Assembly: GCA_022410635.1 (NCBI GenBank)
Contig: JAJVDF010000235.1
Span: forward strand, 71,070 to 135,069
DNA from: Tretioscincus oriximinensis
Taxonomy: Eukaryota > Chordata > Lepidosauria > Squamata > Gymnophthalmidae
Direction of reading: 5' to 3'
DNA length: 64,000 nucleotides
The position numbers and the translations under genes were made by a program. The notes under the pieces are model-generated. The model was not told the origin of the DNA. It made no database searches and saw nothing but the letters and a program-made list of their open reading frames with translations. Shown one piece after another: positions 25,144 through 36,458 of this stretch (position 1 is its first letter; every line of letters begins with the position of its first letter).

Positions 25144-25255
25144 AGTTGCCTGCAAAAGCTCATACAACTTACCTTTTTCATGTTAGTCTCTAAAGTGCTG
25201 TGGACCCCCTTGCTAGATTTTTTGGACCCAGACCAACACAACTATTTGAACTCTA
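25144..25255. mobile_element. MITE-like repeat, family M, fragment
   Basis: CAAAAGCTCATACAACTTA, GTTAGTCTCTAAAGTGCTGT and GACCAACACAACTATTTGAA match in order the amniote-wide MITE-like repeat with AAAGCTCAT, TTAGTCT and AGACCAACACAGCTA blocks. Related copies are at 34595-34672, 61083-61208 and 62098-62215. Confidence 0.6.
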
Positions 25256-25789
25256 CCATCAGGGTTTGCTAAGCTAACTTGAATACCCACTTGGTTTCTT
25301 TAAGTGTGAATTCTATTTTTAGCCAGGTAGTCTTTTTACTTTGAGCTCAGAGCTTTTGCACACCGTTCTTTGATTCAAACAGGTTTGAACGTGAATCAGT
25401 TCAGTACATCTCTAATATCAAAACAATTGGTATGATGGATCTGTAGGATGTTGGACCAGAAACTCTTTCAATACTCTTCCAAGTTACCTGATTATGAACA
25501 TTTGAAAATGTGATCTGCAAGGAGGATAGTGAAAGTTTTTAAGCATAAAAAGTAGGACAAGAGATGGGAAGAACTGGGGCAAAAGAACCAACTGAAGTCA
25601 AGTCTTTTATCAAGTGAATTTATATTTGTAACACAATGTGCCTCAGAACAAATGGGAGCTCTTTGTTATTGTAAAATTCTTAAGATACGGAAAAAAATGA
25701 AAACTAAAAAGCTACTGAGTTTTTCATGTCTCAAAACATCCCCGAGCACGTAAGAATACACTACACAGTGAGAAATGTTGGTGAAATTT

Positions 25790-26110
25790 ATGGTAAAGTG
25801 GTGTTTTCATAAGTGACATTGACGAGTGTCAAATGTTACCATGCCATAGGACTTGTTCTTACCCTTGCAAGCACTAATTTATGGAAATGTTACTTGCAAC
25901 AATTTAAAACAGACATGGAATACCAAAGCGAGAAAATAAATAATCTCCATTTGTTGGCAGATTCTAAGCATGCATACCAAAGTGCACTTTGGCAGAAAGT
26001 GACTCACAGCAATTGGGCCATCCTATTTCCAGGTAATCACCAAAGGAGGCACCATTTTGTGAGAGCACAATTTCACCAACCTCAATGGAAGTTCCTCAGA
26101 AGAATGCTTT
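25790..26110. other. Candidate conserved non-coding element
   Basis: This is complex, repeat-free sequence (for example TGCAAGCACTAATTTATGG, CCATTTGTTGGCAGATTC, CCAAAGTGCACTTTGGCAG). A 103-codon plus-strand frame has no recognisable domain. CCAAAGTGCACTTTGG at 25978-25993 is a perfect 16-base palindrome. Regulatory function is inference. Confidence 0.3.
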
Positions 26111-26118
26111 TTCATTCT

Positions 26119-26190
26119 ACATAAGAACATAAAGGGAACCATACCAAATCGAGCTATAACCCATTGAGTTCACCAGTGACCAACTGTTTC
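26119..26190 (-). mobile_element. CR1 LINE extreme 3' end
   Basis: ACATAAGAACATAAAGGGAA followed by CCATACCAAATCGAGC is the reverse complement of the CR1 terminus. Less than 100 bp is preserved. Confidence 0.7.
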
Positions 26191-26208
26191 CAATATTCCA
26201 ATAATTTT

Positions 26209-26290
26209 TACATAGTTTGAGTCAGAAAGGACCTTAATCATTCTCCACTCCAACCAACTGCTCAATGCAGAGTAATTCAAATTAATGTTG
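26209..26290 (-). mobile_element. Old CR1 tail (ATTCTATG lineage)
   Basis: ACATAGTTTGAGTCAGAAAG, GACCTTAATCATT and CCAACCAACTGCTCAATGCA match in order the second CR1 lineage seen at 37981 (AGTTGGAAGGAACC and following). The copy is strongly diverged. Confidence 0.5.
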
Positions 26291-26982
26291 GTTAATTCCC
26301 CCTCTCCCCCAATCATATTCCCATTGTTGATAGTCAATTCAAATGTGGGCATTTGTGAAATGTATTACTACCAAACATCATTGAGGTTTTTAAAAGATTT
26401 TTATTGTCCACAGTTTTTACTCTAGTCAAAACAAAACAAAACAAAACTATCTTTTGATTTGTTTTTAAAAGGTCTTACAAAAACGCTGCTTATATGTTTA
26501 CCTACCACCATTTTTACGGGATCAGATATGTGCTGCCTTGCAGAATGGATCTTACTTTCATAACAAAAAGGAAATGGCTATCTCATGTAGTGCCAGCATC
26601 AGCTAAGGATTATTATAATGCAATGCCTGTTATAGGGACATTATTCATAGTTGATGAACACATACCTTTTCTAGTGAAACGCATACGTTCCCCAAAGAAT
26701 GCATAGATCATTTGCCAAAGCACATTCATTATGGAAAAATGTGTACCCCATCTAATGAAACCTATACATCATTTCATATAATAATTTTGCTTATATTCTA
26801 TGCATGCACTCCATAGAAAGGGGTGCCTTTAATAAGATAGGTGGCAATTCAAGCAGATCTCCTTCTTCTGCTGTTATTGCAGTGCAGCCACATCTAACAC
26901 AATATACAGGGTGAGGAAACAGAAACAAAAATGAGTCACTTTGTCCAGTTTTCCCCAAACTTGTAGAAAGTGCAATTTACTG
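26291..26982. other. Unannotated AT-rich DNA
   Basis: A weak internal repetition (GTGAAACGCATACGTT and ATGAAACCTATACATC, about 80 bases apart) is visible. No family or gene is recognised. Confidence 0.4.
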
Positions 26983-27560
26983 TATTATTTATTTATTCTT
27001 ATACCCCGCCCTATACCCGAAGGTCTCAGGGCGGCCAAAACAGTAAAACTTCACTACAAAATTAAAACAGTATAAAACAATATTTAAAAGTAGGGATAGA
27101 GATGACATTTCTTCAGCCAAAGGCCAGGTAAAAGAGGTGCGTCTTCAAGGACCTTCTAAAAGAATACAATGTGATGACAGTGGTAGGGGGAGAGTATTCC
27201 AAAGACAAGGGGAAACCACCGAGAAGTCCCTAGCCCAGGTTCCCACTCCACTAGCTGTTGAAAGGGGTTGTACAACCAGGAGAGCCACTCCTGCAGATCT
27301 TAAGGGATGGGCATGTTGGTATGGGAGAAGGCGTTCCTTTAGATATTTGGGGGCCGAGTTATTTAGGGCCTTGTAAGTTGAAGTCAAAACCTTGAATTGG
27401 GCTCGGTAGCGGATGGGCAGCCAGTGCAGCTCTTTCAAGACCGGTGTGATGTGTGTCCGGCCAGCTGTCCCTGTCAGCAGTCTAGCGGCTGCATTCTGCA
27501 CCAACTGCAGCTTCCGAACTGTTTTCAAGGGCAGCCCCATGTAGGCAGTTGCTTTCTGGA
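26983..27560 (-). mobile_element. L2 LINE 3' end (ORF2 C-terminus plus tail)
   Basis: A continuous minus-strand frame (27145-27540) encodes the typical L2 C-terminal segment: KLQLVQNAAARLLTGTAGRT, ITPVLKELHWLPIRYRAQFK and TYKALNNSAPKYL, ending in a region with a WNTLPL motif. The 3' UTR ends in a stem-loop-like tail at 27005-27036 and an AAATAAATAAT terminal repeat. The intact 131-codon frame and low divergence suggest a relatively recent insertion. Confidence 0.93.
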
Positions 27561-27924
27561 CATGTAAAGGAATACAACTGCCATCACTTAAAAGGACTCT
27601 TTCACATTTCCACTTTTGGAAAGTGATTTAGATAGCTCAAAGCAGCTATCTAAATCACCTCTCTAAAGGAAGTAAAATTGTGCTTTCATGAAATGGCACC
27701 TTGGACAGTGGTTCCATCTCAAGTGAAAAAGCAGTGTCAGAGAAGATGCTTTATTAGGCATCTTGTCTATAAATGAGGATTTGGCCTATGCAGTATCAGC
27801 ATTTTGAGTTTGCAAAATGTTAATCAGAATTTGGAAGTAAAGGATCACATTATGGTGGAAGGAAAATAATAATTTGTGTGATAGGATTTTTAGATTCCAT
27901 TTCTTGAGTGGAAAGTATGGGTGG
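27561..27924. other. Unannotated DNA
   Basis: A short inverted repeat is visible at about 27621-27655: GATTTAGATAGCTCAAAGC pairs with GCAGCTATCTAAATC. No gene or family is recognised. Confidence 0.4.
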
Positions 27925-28171
27925 GGAGCCAGTTTGTTGTAGTGGTTAGAGTGTTGGACTTGTACCTGGTAGCCTCCCGGTTCGATTCCCCACTCCTGCA
28001 TGAAAGCCAGCTGGGTGACCTTGGGCCAGTCACAATTATTTNAAATCCCTCAGCCCCACCTACTCCACAGGGTGTCTGTTGTGGAGAAAGCAACAAAAGC
28101 CATGTGCGCCATCCTATGGTTGGCCGCCCTGAGACCTTCGGGTATAGGGCGGGATACAAGTACAAAAAAAA
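27925..28171 (+). mobile_element. SINE-A, well-preserved copy
   Basis: The head GGGAGCCAGTTTGTTGTAGT is followed by box B GGTTCGATTCC at 27979-27989, a perfect match to the pol III consensus. The body is canonical. The tail at 28122-28153 is identical over 32 bases to the L2 tail at 27005-27036 (opposite strand). The copy ends GATACAAGTACAAAAAAAAC. Confidence 0.95.
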
Positions 28172-28580
28172 CCTGCTGAAAGTTGTAAGACCTTTTCCAT
28201 GTAGTGTTTGAGGTTTACATCTGGCTCCATTAAGGGATTGACATAAAATGACTAGGGAAGTTGCCCATTTTCTGTCCATTACTTAATAGTACCAAGCAGA
28301 GAGAGAGTAAAGTAAGTCTTTCCTGCCATTGCTGTCCAAGACATGGCAATATTAGGGGAGTAGATGAAGCTGCCAAGAATCTTGGAAGCCATTTTTATGC
28401 TTAGGTGGGGCAGGGCAAGTACAGGCCAATAATGTCCAATAATCCTGATCCTTTAGCATTGTGACACTGCCAAGAGGTCCTCTCCTACCTATCAAACGTG
28501 CAGGCAGATTTCATGGATATTGTTTGGACTTTCTTAGAACATCTAGTTTCTTTGATTTACAGAGCATTTTCTCATTACAG
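28172..28580. other. Unannotated DNA
   Basis: No recognised repeat or gene is visible between the SINE-A and SINE-B copies. Confidence 0.4.
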
Positions 28581-28890
28581 GCACGGATAGCTCAACTGCT
28601 TAGGAATTGGTCTCTCATCTAGGAGATGGGGTTTCGAAGCCCTGTGTCGGACATGGGGAGGGGTGAGCACCTTCCACTAGCCTGTAGCTCTAGCCAACCC
28701 AGCTATTCGAAAGCAGGAACTGCAAGAAATTGCAACTGACAGCAAGTAGATACATGGGAACCACCAGAGTCTGGTGGGGAAGATAGAATGTGAGCCTTCG
28801 GGCAAAATACCCTTGTAAGCCGCTTTGAGTCCCTTTGAAAGGTGAGAAAAGCGGTGTATAAGAACCCAGTTCTTCTTATTATTATTTATA
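28581..28890 (+). mobile_element. SINE-B (tRNA-Lys-like head), full length
   Basis: The head GCACGGATAGCTCAACTGCT (box A region) is followed by GGGTTTCGAAGCCCTG (box B-like). The body includes CCTTCCACTAGCCTGTAGCT, CCAACCCAGCTATTCGAAAG and TGCAAGAAATTGCAACTG. The tail GTAAGCCGCTTTGAGTCCC then GAAAAGCGGTGTATAAGAAC ends in a short TTCTTCTTATTATTATT run. Confidence 0.93.
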
Positions 28891-29267
28891 TAAAAGCCAG
28901 AGCTGCTGATTTATATGAAATTTAATAGCAGTTGGAGGAAGTACAGCTCCCCACTTGCCAGAATTCAAGGGAATTTCTTCTTTAATCTATGACTTCCAAT
29001 ATTCNGAGCTACAAAGCATCCTAAGAGATATAGAACACACAATATATATATATTTTCAGATTCTCACGTGCCTTTTCTCCCCATGCCTTACACTGAATTC
29101 CAGGAAATGGTCATTTCTTGCAAACTTTAATATATTTGGAAATATGCACATGCATGATTGTACTTAGAAAAATATATTATACTTAAAATTAACACCCTGT
29201 ATCTTAAGTCCTGGCAGCAAGAAAATACATCATCTAGCCAAAGCTAGGCATCAATTAGGGGGCATCC
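28891..29267. other. Unannotated AT-rich DNA
   Basis: A short TA run lies at about 29043-29052. Nothing else is recognised. Confidence 0.4.
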
Positions 29268-29668
29268 ATAAGAACATAAGAACATAAGAAGAGCCATACT
29301 AGATCAGGCCACAGCCCATCGAGTCCAGCATTCTGTGTCACACAGAGGCCCACCAGTTGCACCTGGGCAGTCCAAACAGAGGAAAGCAAAATATGCTGCT
29401 CCTGGTCGTGACTCCCTGCAGATGGTATTTCAAGAGTCCTGCCTGTTGCTCCATCCCGGAGGCTACATCCAGACAACTATCTTAGTATCCATTTATACCC
29501 TTAGTGTCCATAAACCTGTCTAGTCCTGTCTTGAAACTATCCAAGCTGTTAGCTACCACTACCTCTTCAGGAAGTAAATTCCACAGGCCGATGACCCTCT
29601 GGTGAAAAAATACTTTCCTTTGTCTGTTCTCACTTTTCTACCCAACAGTTTTAAGGAGTGCCCTCTCA
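29268..29668 (-). mobile_element. CR1 LINE 3' fragment
   Basis: The plus strand begins ATAAGAACATAAGAACATAA and continues through CGAGTCCAGCATTCTGTGTC, CACCTGGGCAGTCC and GGAAGTAAATTCCACAGGCC to TTTTAAGGAGTGCCCTCTC. It is close in sequence to the long copy at 30635. Confidence 0.92.
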
Positions 29669-30634
29669 TTACAGGCCTCTCCAAATGGCTTTTTTTTGTA
29701 GCATTACTCCAATCTCTAGGATTGCAATGTACTTAAGTGGTCATGATTCACATTCTACAAGCAGGAAGATATTGCTTTCTCCTCCTGAGGATATATCTAC
29801 AACTTCCATGAAATCCTGCTATAGATTTGTGATTTTAAAAAATCACCTCAATGATTTGAGACAGTAAGAGGTCCTTTATCCACCATCGCTGTTTTTTCAA
29901 CAGGAAAAAAGCCTTCAAGCTTCTTTTCCTCTGCTGCAGGAAAGGCAAGTCCCAGGAGTTCTCGCACACTATGCCTATATAGCTCCTTATGATGCTATAT
30001 CTCATATAGCTTAGGTGTGGAACCTAAGGCCCTGGAGCCAGATCAGGCCCACAGTACCGAGTCCTGAGTGGGGAAAAGGTCAGGGTCAGAGAGAGAGGTT
30101 CTGCCCTGGGTGGAGGTGTTGTCTGGGTGGGCAGGGTCAGGACCTTGGTGTGGCAGGGATAGGGAAGAAAAAAGATTCCCCATCTTATAGCTGCATAGAA
30201 GTACTAACGTGAAAAAGTGCAATGACAGCACTTCCTGGTACTAATACGGTTGGATCTCTGCAATTACATACAGCAAATTTCACAGATTCATTATTTTATA
30301 CCATGAGTTATACAATGTATCGATGCCCACAGAGGCTGTGTGCACACCCAGCTATTTTCTACATCATTTAGAGTGCAATAAGGAAGTCTCAGGCATACAT
30401 GATAAGCCTTTTTCAGTAGTCAACCCACAATAAAAACTGTTTGTCATGGAATAAACTATTGCTCATATATTCTGACATTGTTCTGGAGGACCCCTGTACT
30501 CTTGTGAGTGTTTGCATGTGTAAAAATTAGACGTGAGATGTTAAAACAAGCGAGAACACAACAGTTGTTTTTATTGGTGGTTGCAAAAAAAAACTTCTCG
30601 GACTGCACTGCAACGAGATAAATGAACGATGTTA
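29669..30634. other. Unannotated DNA with a possible hAT-MITE end
   Basis: AGGTGTGGAACCTAAGGCCC followed by TGGAGCCAGATCAGGCCC (30013-30050) resembles the terminal sequence of dispersed hAT MITEs, but no partner end was found. The stretch 30040-30170 is GC-richer. No gene is recognised. Confidence 0.35.
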
Positions 30635-30798
30635 TGAACATAAGAACATAAGAAGAGCCATACTGGATCAGGCCCATCTACTACAGCATTTTGTGTCACA
30701 CAGATGCACCAGGGCAGTCGGAACAGAGGAAAGCAACTCCCTGCAAACGGCATTTCAGGAGTCCTGCCCGTTGCTCCATCCTGGAGGCAACATCCATC

Positions 30799-33331
30799 CT
30801 AGTACCCATTTATACAATTGGTGTCCATAAACCTGTCTAGTCCTCTCTTGAAACTATTCAAGCTGTTAGCTACCACTACCTCTTCAGGAAGTAAATTCCA
30901 CAGGCCGACGACCCTCTGGGTGAAAAAATACTTTCCTTTCCCTGTTCTCACTTTTCTACCCATCAGTTTTAAGGCATGCCCTCTGGTCCTACTATTGAGT
31001 GATAGAGAAAACATTTTTTTCTATTCACCATATCCATCCCTTCAATCAGATCACCTCTCAAGCATCGCCTTTCGAGGCTGAAGAGGCCCAGATGTTGCAG
31101 CCTGACTTCATAAGGGACGTGCTCCAGACCCTTGGTCATTTTTGTTGCCCTTTTCTGCACCTTCTCTAGTTCCACAATATCCCTCTTGAGATGTGGTGAG
31201 CAGAACTGAACACAGTATTCCAAATGTGGTCTCACCACAGATTTATAAAGAGGCAAAAAAAATTTGCTGACTTGTTTTCGATTCCTTTCCTAATTATCCC
31301 CAACATNGAATTTGCCTTTTTTGCTGCTGCTGCACACTGGATTGACATCTTCATCGAATTGTCCAGCAACTCCCCAAGATCCTTTTCTTGCTCGGTTACA
31401 GAAAGCTTAGTTCCCATCAGGTGGTAGTAGTAGTTGGNGTTCTTTACCCCAACGTACATGACCTTGCACTTGCTTAAATTGAAGTGCATTTGCCACTTTG
31501 ATGCCCACTCACTCAATTTCAGTAGATCACTCTGGAGTGCCTTACAATCCTTTTCAGTTTTCACCACCCTGAACAGTTTAGTGTCGTCAGCAAACTTGGC
31601 TACTTCACTATTTACCTTGGCATCCAGATCGTGTATGAATATATTGAAAAGCAAAGGTCCCAGTACAGAATCCTGTGGTACCCCACTTCTTACCCCTTTC
31701 CACTCAGGGAACTGTCCATTTATTACAACCCTCTATTTTCTATCTTTTAGCCAGTTTCCAATCCAGGACAAAGTCTATCCTCTTATACCATGAGTGTGGA
31801 GCTTTTTGGGGAGCCTTTGATGAGGGACTTTATCAAAAGCCTTCTAAAAATCTAGATAAACAATATCAACTGGATCCCCTTTATCTACATGTTTGTTAAC
31901 ACTCTCAAAGAATTCTATCAAGTTTGTAAGGCATGATTTACCTNTGCAGAAGCCATGCTGAGTTTCATTCAGCAATGTATGCTTCTCCATGTGTTCAGTA
32001 ATTTTGTTCTTAATTATGGTTTCCAACACTTTACCTAGTTTTCTCTTTCTGAGAAAAGTAAATCTGTTGCGGGTAAATTCCCTCTGTCTTCTTCAGTGAA
32101 AACTGAAGCAAAAAATTCATTTAACCTCTCTGCAATCTCCACGTCCTCCTTGATTATTCGCTTTTGTCCATTGCTTTCCTGGTAGGATTCTTATTTCTGA
32201 TGTGNATTTGAAAAAGTCCTTATTATTTCTTTTAATATTCTTTGCAATGTGCTCCTCAAAGTTTTTCTTCGCATCCCTGACTACCACCTTGCATTTGGTT
32301 TGCCACAGTTTGTGCTCCCTTCTTTTCTCTTCACTAGGATAAGCCTTCCGCTTTTTAAATAAGTTTCTTGTCATTCTGATGACTTCTCTTACTGCAGAGG
32401 TAAGCCATACAGGTGTCTTCTTGGACTTGGCAGGACCCTTTCTTCTCTTGGGAATGCATTTTATTTGAGCTTCCAATATTGTATTTGCAAACAGTTTCCA
32501 CGCTCTTTGAAGGGACTAGACTTTTCTCACTTACCCTTTTAATTTTCATTTGACCATTTTCCTCATTTTGGGAACATTTCCTTTGTGAAAGTTGAAGGTT
32601 TCTGTGTTAGAACTGCTTGACAATTTTCTGTCCACGTTCAAGCTGAAAATTATTATATTGTGGTCATTGTTTCCTACGGGATCAGTTACAGTTACATCTT
32701 GTATCAGGCCCTGTTCATTACTTAGGACTAAATCCAGGATTCCCTTGCCCCTGGTTGGTTCTAAAACCACCTGCTCTAGGAAGCAATCAGTTAGCATGTC
32801 TAAGAATTTAATTTCTTTTTCATGAGTTGAACAAGAATTTGCCCAATCAACGTGTGGATAGTTGAAGTCTCCCATTATTACTACGCTTCCCTTTTTGGAA
32901 GCTTCAATGACCTCATGTTCCAAATGAGTATCGCTTTCAGGTGTTTGGTTAAGAGGTCGGTAGCATACTCCCAATATAAGACTTGTTTTTTGAGCTGATA
33001 ATCTTACTCACAGTGTTTCTGTGGATGGGTCTGTTTTACCTGGAAATTCCAGTTCGTAGGATTCAATCTCTTCTTTAACATACAAGGCTACACTACCACC
33101 AGGTCTCCCTGTCCTATCTTTTCTGTATAGTTTGTAACCTGGGATTACTGTATCCCATTGGTTTTCTTCTGTCCACCAGGTTTCAGGTATGCCAATAATA
33201 TCGACATTATTGTTGTTCACTAAGCATTCCAACTCTCCCATTTTTGTTCGGAGGCTTCTGGCATTTGCATAGAGGCATTTATATGCCCTTCTCCATTGCA
33301 GGTTTGGCCCCGTATATTTGTGAGAAACCAC
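30799..33331 (-). pseudogene. CR1 ORF2 (AP endonuclease plus reverse transcriptase), broken
   Basis: The minus-strand peptides in order are as follows. Endonuclease N-terminus: YANARSLRTKMGELECLV, then IIGIPETWW, where the usual ET catalytic region is kept. Endonuclease C-terminus: IMGDFNYPHVDW and NDHNIIIF, the GDFN and DHN motifs. Linker: WLTSAVREVIRMTRNLFKKR. RT: TQHGFC.GKSCLTNLIEFFE ending VYLDF (motif A), then FADDTKLFRVV (motif C). C-terminal region: [33 protein letters not shown]. Frameshifts near 32990, 32480 and 31660, an N in the RT, and loss of the fingers segment near 32035 make it non-functional. Confidence 0.88.
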
Positions 33332-33486
33332 AGTTTGCTCATTACAGCTTTTTACTTGAACACTACAACTGGGTTCCTCCTCCGAAACTATATTATCTGC
33401 ATAATTCTGTTACTCAGCAATTGCATTTACATATACATTATCTTGAACCGGATGCTGCCCAGCTCCTGTCGGCTTTCACCCAGATA

Positions 33487-34350
33487 TCAGTTTAAAAGCT
33501 GCTCTGCAACCTTCTTAATATTAAGCACCAGCAGTCTGGTTCCATCTTGGTTCCAGTGCAACCCGNNCCTTTTGTACAGATATGGCCTGTCCCAAAATGA
33601 CCCCCAGTTTCTGACAAATCTAAATCCTTTCTCAAGACAACACAGCCTCATCCAGGCATTGAAGCTTCTAATCTCTGCCTGTCTAGCTGGTCCTGTGCGT
33701 GGAACAGGTAGCATTTCAGAAAATGCTACCTTGGAGGTCCTGGATTTCAATCTTCTACCTAGCAACCTAAATTTGGCTTCGAGGACTCCCCGCTTGGCTC
33801 TCTCAATGTTGGTACCAACATGTACCACAACACCTGGCTCCACCCCAGCACTGTCTAACAGCCTATCTAGATGTAGCATGATGTCCACAACCTTAGCACC
33901 TGGCAGGTAAGTTCCCATGCGGTCATCACACCCATCACACACCCTCCTCTTTATACACCTAACAATCAAATTGCCCACTACAAGAAGCCCCCCTCCCACC
34001 ACCAATGGAAGACTATCCTCGGTGCAAGAGGATACTGGCACATCTTCGAAGGAAGGGGTCCCCATTGAGGGAAACTGTCCCTCTTCCTCACTCTGATGTT
34101 TTCTCTGCCCGAGACCCCCATTCCCCAAGGCAGCAGGAGGGCTGCACTTCCAGAAGTGGGATGCTCCTACTACAACCCTGGATGTCATGTCCTGATGCCT
34201 ATTTCTGTCTCTCTGCTTCTCCAGGTCAGCTACCTTGGCCTCAAGGGAAGAAAAACATTCCCTGAGAGCCTGGAGCTCCTTGTACCGAACACACACCCAT
34301 GACTTCTCACCAGCAGGTAGATAGTCACGGATGTTACAGAGCTGGGGCAC
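33487..34350 (-). pseudogene. CR1 ORF1 protein with SGNH-type esterase domain (single N inside)
   Basis: An open frame of about 287 codons starts at an ATG at 34350. The N-terminal part contains a short coiled-coil-like segment (LEAKVADLEKQRDRN, about residues 36-50). From about residue 115 the sequence resembles the esterase domain reported for CR1 ORF1: VGGGLLVVGNLIVRCI, then PGAKVVDIMLHL, VVVHVGTNI (block III-like), and LHWNQDGTRLL near the end (the catalytic DxxH region, here seen as LHWN). The protein is thought to bind RNA or membranes during retrotransposition. The block I GDS serine motif is not evident (VVGNLI), which suggests decay. An N base leaves one codon unresolved. Confidence 0.8.
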
Positions 34351-34594
34351 TGGTCATGGAATATACATCTCTGGTGTGCGTGAACATGCGATTGCTATAT
34401 TCCACATTATAGCTTTGTAGTGGTTTTTAAGTTGTTATGTGCCCGCAGCCTTAGTCTCAAGAGGAAAGACACCTGACCAACAACCACTGCTCCTATTCAC
34501 GTCCGTGAGATTTGCAATTTTGTAGTGATAACTCAAGAAACAAATAAGGGGTGGGATGTAGCACTTTGGAAACTTACAAGAGAAAGGTAGGGAA
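34351..34594. other. Possible CR1 5' flank, otherwise unannotated
   Basis: This lies directly upstream of the CR1 ORF1 start codon. It could include part of the CR1 5' UTR, but no boundary or target-site duplication is visible. Confidence 0.35.
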
Positions 34595-34672
34595 TATGAG
34601 CTTTCATAGGCAAGAATACTTCTTCAGATGCTAGAATGTCTGGACTAAGACTAACATGGCCACTCCTTTGAA
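34595..34672. mobile_element. MITE-like repeat, family M, fragment
   Basis: GAGCTTTCATAGGCAAGAAT, ACTTCTTCAGATGCTAGAAT, then GACTAAGACTAACATGGCCA match in order the blocks of the amniote MITE-like family found at 61.1 and 62.1 kb. Confidence 0.6.
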
Positions 34673-36458
34673 ATCAGAAACAAGTACTATGGAGTTCAAC
34701 TTATTTTGAAAAAAAGTATGAACAGAATCTTTTTTCAGCATAAATCTGTTGTTTGTTCCCAACTTGCTGAGTTTGATTAGTGTGTGTGCTTGTATTTCTG
34801 TTTCCCCACCAAAATCCTTGTCTTTTTTGTTATAACCAATGGCAAAAGCATTTGCTATGTTTTGAAGAAATAGACAGAACCAATTAAACAGTCCCCTTGA
34901 TATGAAAAGCAAATGAACCCCGGTAGATAAAATCAAGAGAGTAGAGATGCCACTAGATGCAATCTTTGATGTATTCTACAGCTTTACACATGGTGTTGTT
35001 CAGGCCTTGGATGGAAGCACGAAAGAACNGTAATGATTAAAAAGAGGGACATTGTGTCCACTGCAAGCCCATTTAATAAAGTGGCATCTACAAAATGGAA
35101 GCAGTCTTTCATTGGGATTCTACAGCACACCCTGATGTCAGAGTTTAGGCTGGTCCCCTTCTGATATCGTAGTCTAGGCTAGACCCTTGGCTCTAGATAA
35201 TAGACAGATTTGCCCTATCTTGATCAAATGTCAAAATACACAGGTGACAGTAGCATCCACAGTTGATTCAAGTGCATTTATATAAATTGCCTGATGGCTG
35301 GGACACAGCAGCAGCAGCCCCCTCCGTGCCAAGATATCTTGAAGGGGTATCATGTGAACAATGCCGAAGAGTTAGACTGCCGTGGTGTCCTCAGACACAA
35401 TAGGCTAACAAGCTGTGGATGTGTCTACTACACAATCTCCCCAGAGTAACAAATGGAATTTGGGCTCAACATTTATTTGAATCCTAATTGCAGATTTCGG
35501 AATCCTCAAGACACCTTTAGAAAATGAAGATCTTTCTGAATGGAACTGTTTATATCTTCTACTGGCCTTCAAGTATTTTCTGAATTTCTTTAGTGTTAGA
35601 TCATAGTATCAATAATTACCGGAATTGCCATTTAAGGTTTTGTTTTTCCTTCCAGAGATATTGGATTTCAATATTTTGTATCTTCTTTCACTCTTCCTCT
35701 TAGATGGTTACATCGATTATTCTAATGGTAACTCCAGACACATTGACAGTTTGGTAGTTTACACTGATATTGATGATTATGATAATAGTATTGGTGATGG
35801 CAACAACTATGGTCATACATAGTTTATCAGGTCACTTTGACTCTTCCTCAATATTTAAACACTTACAAGAATGGCCATTTTTATGACAATTTAGATCTTG
35901 CCAAAGGCCTAGCAATTGTTAGAGCAACAGAAAACATACTAATAGTGGGAGGTGGTGGGTTGTAACAAACGGCAGGGAACAGGATGGGTACTAGTCTGAA
36001 AGAGGTGATTGNAAACTGGAGAGGGGAAAGAAGTTGCAATTTAATTTGGAAACAGAGTTGGTACAAAGCCTGGGAGATACTGCTGAGGACCTCTTGGAGT
36101 CAGGAGCCTTGTTCTTTTGCTAGGACCAAAATCTGAGTAATTCTCCCAGGAGACAAGCAATTGGTTGAAAAAAAAGATCAGAATTAAGAATTGGGAGCAG
36201 GTATTTAAGAATTGAGTGGTGTGCAGAACTGATGGTAGGAAAGTTAGGGAAGAAACATGGAATAAAGCAGTAGGCAGAAAACTGAAATAGTTGCATGAAC
36301 AGAAGTGCTAGAAAGGGCAGTTCACAAAGTACTAATACAAGGACTGGCAAGTATGGAGCAGCAGCACTTAAATGTTTAGTAGCAGCATCAGAATAAAGGT
36401 CATTTCAAGAGCAAGCAGGAATAACAGAGATTTTCAGGACCAAGCCCAAAGCCCAAAG
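34673..36458. other. Unannotated AT-rich DNA
   Basis: No repeat family or credible exon was recognised. There is one isolated N at 35030 and another at 36012. Confidence 0.4.

Larger units (their letters stand above)
30635..34350 (-). mobile_element. CR1 LINE, longest copy (ORF1, ORF2 and 3' tail), inactive
   Basis: This is the most complete retrotransposon in the window, covering about 3.7 kb on the minus strand. The 3' end is the CTTATGTTC repeat at 30635-30655. ORF1 and ORF2 are listed separately. ORF2 is broken into several frames: endonuclease at 33008-33331 and 32546-32974, linker at 32117-32476, RT pieces at 31844-32029 and 31232-31654, thumb and C-terminus at 30799-31256. About 130 codons of the RT fingers appear to be missing near 32035. 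Normal CR1 length is roughly 4.5 kb, so this copy is near full length apart from that deletion. The 5' UTR limit is not visible. Confidence 0.93.

Noticed and set aside
27979..27989. Perfect pol III box B suggesting a tRNA gene
   Set aside because: The head lacks a full cloverleaf and continues into the SINE-A body and L2-type tail, so it is a SINE, not a tRNA gene.
33296..33910. 204-codon plus-strand frame
   Set aside because: Antisense to the CR1 ORF1 and endonuclease region; a shadow of retrotransposon coding sequence.
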